A stretch of 32,710 nt of DNA from Blastocatellia bacterium UBA7656 (GTDB taxonomy: Bacteria; Acidobacteriota; Blastocatellia; UBA7656). The position numbers and the translations under genes are program-made. Shown here one piece after another: positions 30,725 through 32,710 of this stretch; position 1 is the stretch's first letter; each line of letters begins with the position of its first letter. The notes under the pieces were generated by a model. The model was not told where the DNA came from. It saw only the letters and a program-made list of their open reading frames with translations, and ran no database searches. The stretch is taken from contig DLHY01000057.1 of the NCBI GenBank assembly GCA_002483445.1, positions 25,848-58,557 of the forward strand, read 5' to 3'.

Positions 30725-32704
30725 GTGACTGATAGCACGAGTTCATCAACTCCTATCGATGATTTTATCCAACGATGGCAAAGCTCCGGCGCTGCTGAGA
30801 GAGCCAACTATGTATCATTCCTCAACGAGTTGTGCGACCTCTTAGGCGTTCCCCGTCCTGATCCAACTCAACCTGACGATGAGCATAATGCTTATGTATT
30901 CGAGCGAGCAGTAACATTTCAAAATGGTGATGGAACTACCAGCAACGGACGGATCGATCTTTACAAGCGTTCCTGTTTTGTGTTGGAAGCCAAGCAGGGA
31001 AGCGAAAAAAATAAAGAGGAAACTTTCTCGCTCGGTGTGAAGCCCAAAAAGATTAAAAAAGGGACAGCAACTCGCGGCACAAAGCAATGGGATGATGCCA
31101 TGCTTGCGGCGCGCGGTCAGGCTGAAAGTTATGCTAAGGCGCTCCCGGCCTCAGAAGGATGGCCACCCTTTATCATCGTTGTAGACGTTGGCTACTCAAT
31201 CGAACTCTATTCCGATTTCTCGCGCTCAGGAAAAACTTACATCCCTTTTCCCGACGCGCGCAGTCATCGCATTTTCATAAAAGACCTCGCGCAGCAAGAC
31301 CTCCGCGAACGATTGAAACTCATCTGGATTGATCCAATGGCGCTCGATCCAAGTCAGCGCAATGCCAAAATAACGCGCGAAGTGGCAGCGCGACTGGCCA
31401 ACCTCGCTAAATCGCTGGAGGATTCCGGCCATGCTCCTGAGAGAGTAGCCAGCTTCCTCATGCGATGTATCTTCACCATGTTTGCCGAAGATGTGAAGCT
31501 CATCCCTGAACGCAGCTTCACTGATCTTTTGAAGAAGCTCAAGAACAGACTGGACGTTTTTTCCGATACCGTCGAATCGCTGTGGAAGAACATGGACGAA
31601 GGCGGATTCTCTCCTATCCTTATGGAAAAGTTGCTGCGGTTCAATGGCGGACTGTTTGAAAGCTGTGAGGCTTTGCCAGTTACCGAAGCTCAACTTGAAT
31701 TACTGACCGAAGCGAGCCAGTCAGATTGGAAAGATGTCGAGCCATCTATTTTCGGGACGTTGTTGGAACGCGCACTTGATCCTGTTGAGCGGCACAAACT
31801 GGGAGCGCACTACACGCCGCGCGCTTATGTTGAAAGGCTTGTGATGCCGACGATCATAGAGCCGATTAGGGAAGAGTGGGTAGCAGTGCAGGCGGCTGCG
31901 GTCACACTGGCAAAAGGTGGAAAGCTCGTCGAGGCGATAGCTGAAGTCAAAGCCTTTCACCGCAAGCTGTGTGATACGCGAATCCTCGATCCGGCCTGCG
32001 GCACAGGAAACTTTCTTTATGTGACACTGGAACACATGAAGCGACTCGAAGGAGAGGTGCTTGACATTCTTGAAGGTTTCGGAGAAACACAAACGAAGTT
32101 TGAAATCGAAGGCTTGACGGTAGACCCGCATCAGTTGCTAGGGATTGAGGGAAACACGCGCGCAGTCGCTATCGCTGATTTGGTTTTGTGGATAGGCTAT
32201 CTGCAATGGCACTTCCGAACGCGGGGAGATGCCAAGCCTCGTGAGCCGGTCATCAAAAAGTTTCACAACATCGAGTGGCGCGATGCGGTTCTGACCTATG
32301 ACCGCGAAGAGATTGTTATTGATGAGAAAGGCCAGTCGATGACGCGATGGGATGGCCGCACATTCAAGAAACATCCTGTTACTGGTGAATATGTGCCTGA
32401 CGAAACTGCGCGAATCCCGTTATACCATTATGTAAATGCGCGAAAAGCCGAGTGGCCGGAGGCGGATTATGTTGTAGGGAATCCGCCGTTTATTGGCAAT
32501 AAGCGAATGAGGTTGGCGCTTGGGGATGGCTATGTTGAAGCCTTGCGAAAGACATACAACGATGTCCCGGAAACGGTTGATTATGTTATGTATTGGTGGA
32601 ATAAGGCTGCGCATCTGGTTCGTACAGGCAAAGTGCAGCGATTCGGATTTATCACAACCAACAGCATTACACAGACATTTAATCGAAGGGTACTCCGTAG
32701 CTGA
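30725..32704 (+). CDS. MmeI-like restriction-modification enzyme (type IIG/IIL), frame ends early
   Basis: 659 residues from GTG 30725 (AGAGAGGA seven bases upstream; the ATG at 30695 has no such site). N-terminal nuclease: D78 in GRIDLY and E88-A-K90 in VLEAKQG, the D-x9-ExK spacing known from MmeI. Residues about 190-410 are a helical connector with RHKLGAHYTPRAYVERL before the methyltransferase. Motif I is DPACGTGNF (from residue 422) and the catalytic motif is NPPF (586-589). MmeI-family enzymes cleave and methylate with one chain of roughly 900-1100 residues, ending in a target-recognition domain. Here the frame stops at TGA 32702-32704, only about 70 residues after NPPF, in the middle of the methyltransferase fold. 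It is either truncated, frameshifted close to the end (the +1 frame stays open to 32710) or split into two genes. Confidence 0.8.
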   Translation: MTDSTSSSTPIDDFIQRWQSSGAAERANYVSFLNELCDLLGVPRPDPTQPDDEHNAYVFERAVTFQNGDGTTSNGRIDLYKRSCFVLEAKQGSEKNKEETFSLGVKPKKIKKGTATRGTKQWDDAMLAARGQAESYAKALPASEGWPPFIIVVDVGYSIELYSDFSRSGKTYIPFPDARSHRIFIKDLAQQDLRERLKLIWIDPMALDPSQRNAKITREVAARLANLAKSLEDSGHAPERVASFLMRCIFTMFAEDVKLIPERSFTDLLKKLKNRLDVFSDTVESLWKNMDEGGFSPILMEKLLRFNGGLFESCEALPVTEAQLELLTEASQSDWKDVEPSIFGTLLERALDPVERHKLGAHYTPRAYVERLVMPTIIEPIREEWVAVQAAAVTLAKGGKLVEAIAEVKAFHRKLCDTRILDPACGTGNFLYVTLEHMKRLEGEVLDILEGFGETQTKFEIEGLTVDPHQLLGIEGNTRAVAIADLVLWIGYLQWHFRTRGDAKPREPVIKKFHNIEWRDAVLTYDREEIVIDEKGQSMTRWDGRTFKKHPVTGEYVPDETARIPLYHYVNARKAEWPEADYVVGNPPFIGNKRMRLALGDGYVEALRKTYNDVPETVDYVMYWWNKAAHLVRTGKVQRFGFITTNSITQTFNRRVLRS

Positions 32705-32710
32705 TCTTTG

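Overview
The window looks like a chromosomal segment of an Acidobacteriota member. The main reason is a row of seven roughly 800-residue permeases with two FtsX/MacB-type halves and no ATP-binding partner, which is the hallmark of the acidobacterial duplicated orphan permease (ADOP) family. An exosortase next to an IPTL-type sorting substrate fits the same phylum. All assignments rest on reading translated motifs by eye; no database search was run.

Layout. (1) 1-2519, minus strand: an exosortase (probable XrtH; its 3' end may lie beyond the left edge, and it was found by translating the edge directly) and a secreted DUF3494/Ig-repeat protein carrying the VPTLSEWG sorting motif, separated by a hairpin terminator. 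(2) 2520-3014: an intergenic stretch with inverted repeats and a broken 5' end of an eighth ADOP gene. (3) 3015-20722: seven intact ADOP genes, all on the minus strand. Five of the six gaps between them hold one inverted-repeat element whose arms are tandem heptamers (GTCCTTT type or TTTTCAG type). The sixth gap holds a REP-like pair plus a GC-rich inverted repeat. (4) 21045-21199: a tRNA-Arg(CCG) with promoter and terminator. (5) 21164 to the right edge: an integrated mobile element whose tyrosine recombinase abuts the tRNA 3' end.

The mobile element has a tightly overlapping minus-strand operon (primase-polymerase, AlpA-like HTH, integrase), further small DNA-binding proteins and an unknown 415-residue protein. 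Its control region at 27040-27120 has divergent promoters and repeated operator-like motifs. A plus-strand set of small accessory genes follows, preceded by a structured leader and by a recurring hairpin/Shine-Dalgarno module. The gene order resembles phage satellites or small integrative elements. The right attachment site is not in the window.

At 28834 the style changes to an AT-richer cargo: a 534-residue protein joining an N-terminal HNH nuclease to a DGQHK (DndB/ParB-like) motif, divergent from a MmeI-like single-chain restriction-modification enzyme. The MmeI-like reading frame ends soon after its methyltransferase NPPF motif. A small gene is cut off at this boundary, which suggests that the defence-like module was inserted into an existing accessory operon. 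This pair is the best candidate for an undescribed system in the window. The heptamer-armed elements of the ADOP array are the most unusual DNA-level feature.
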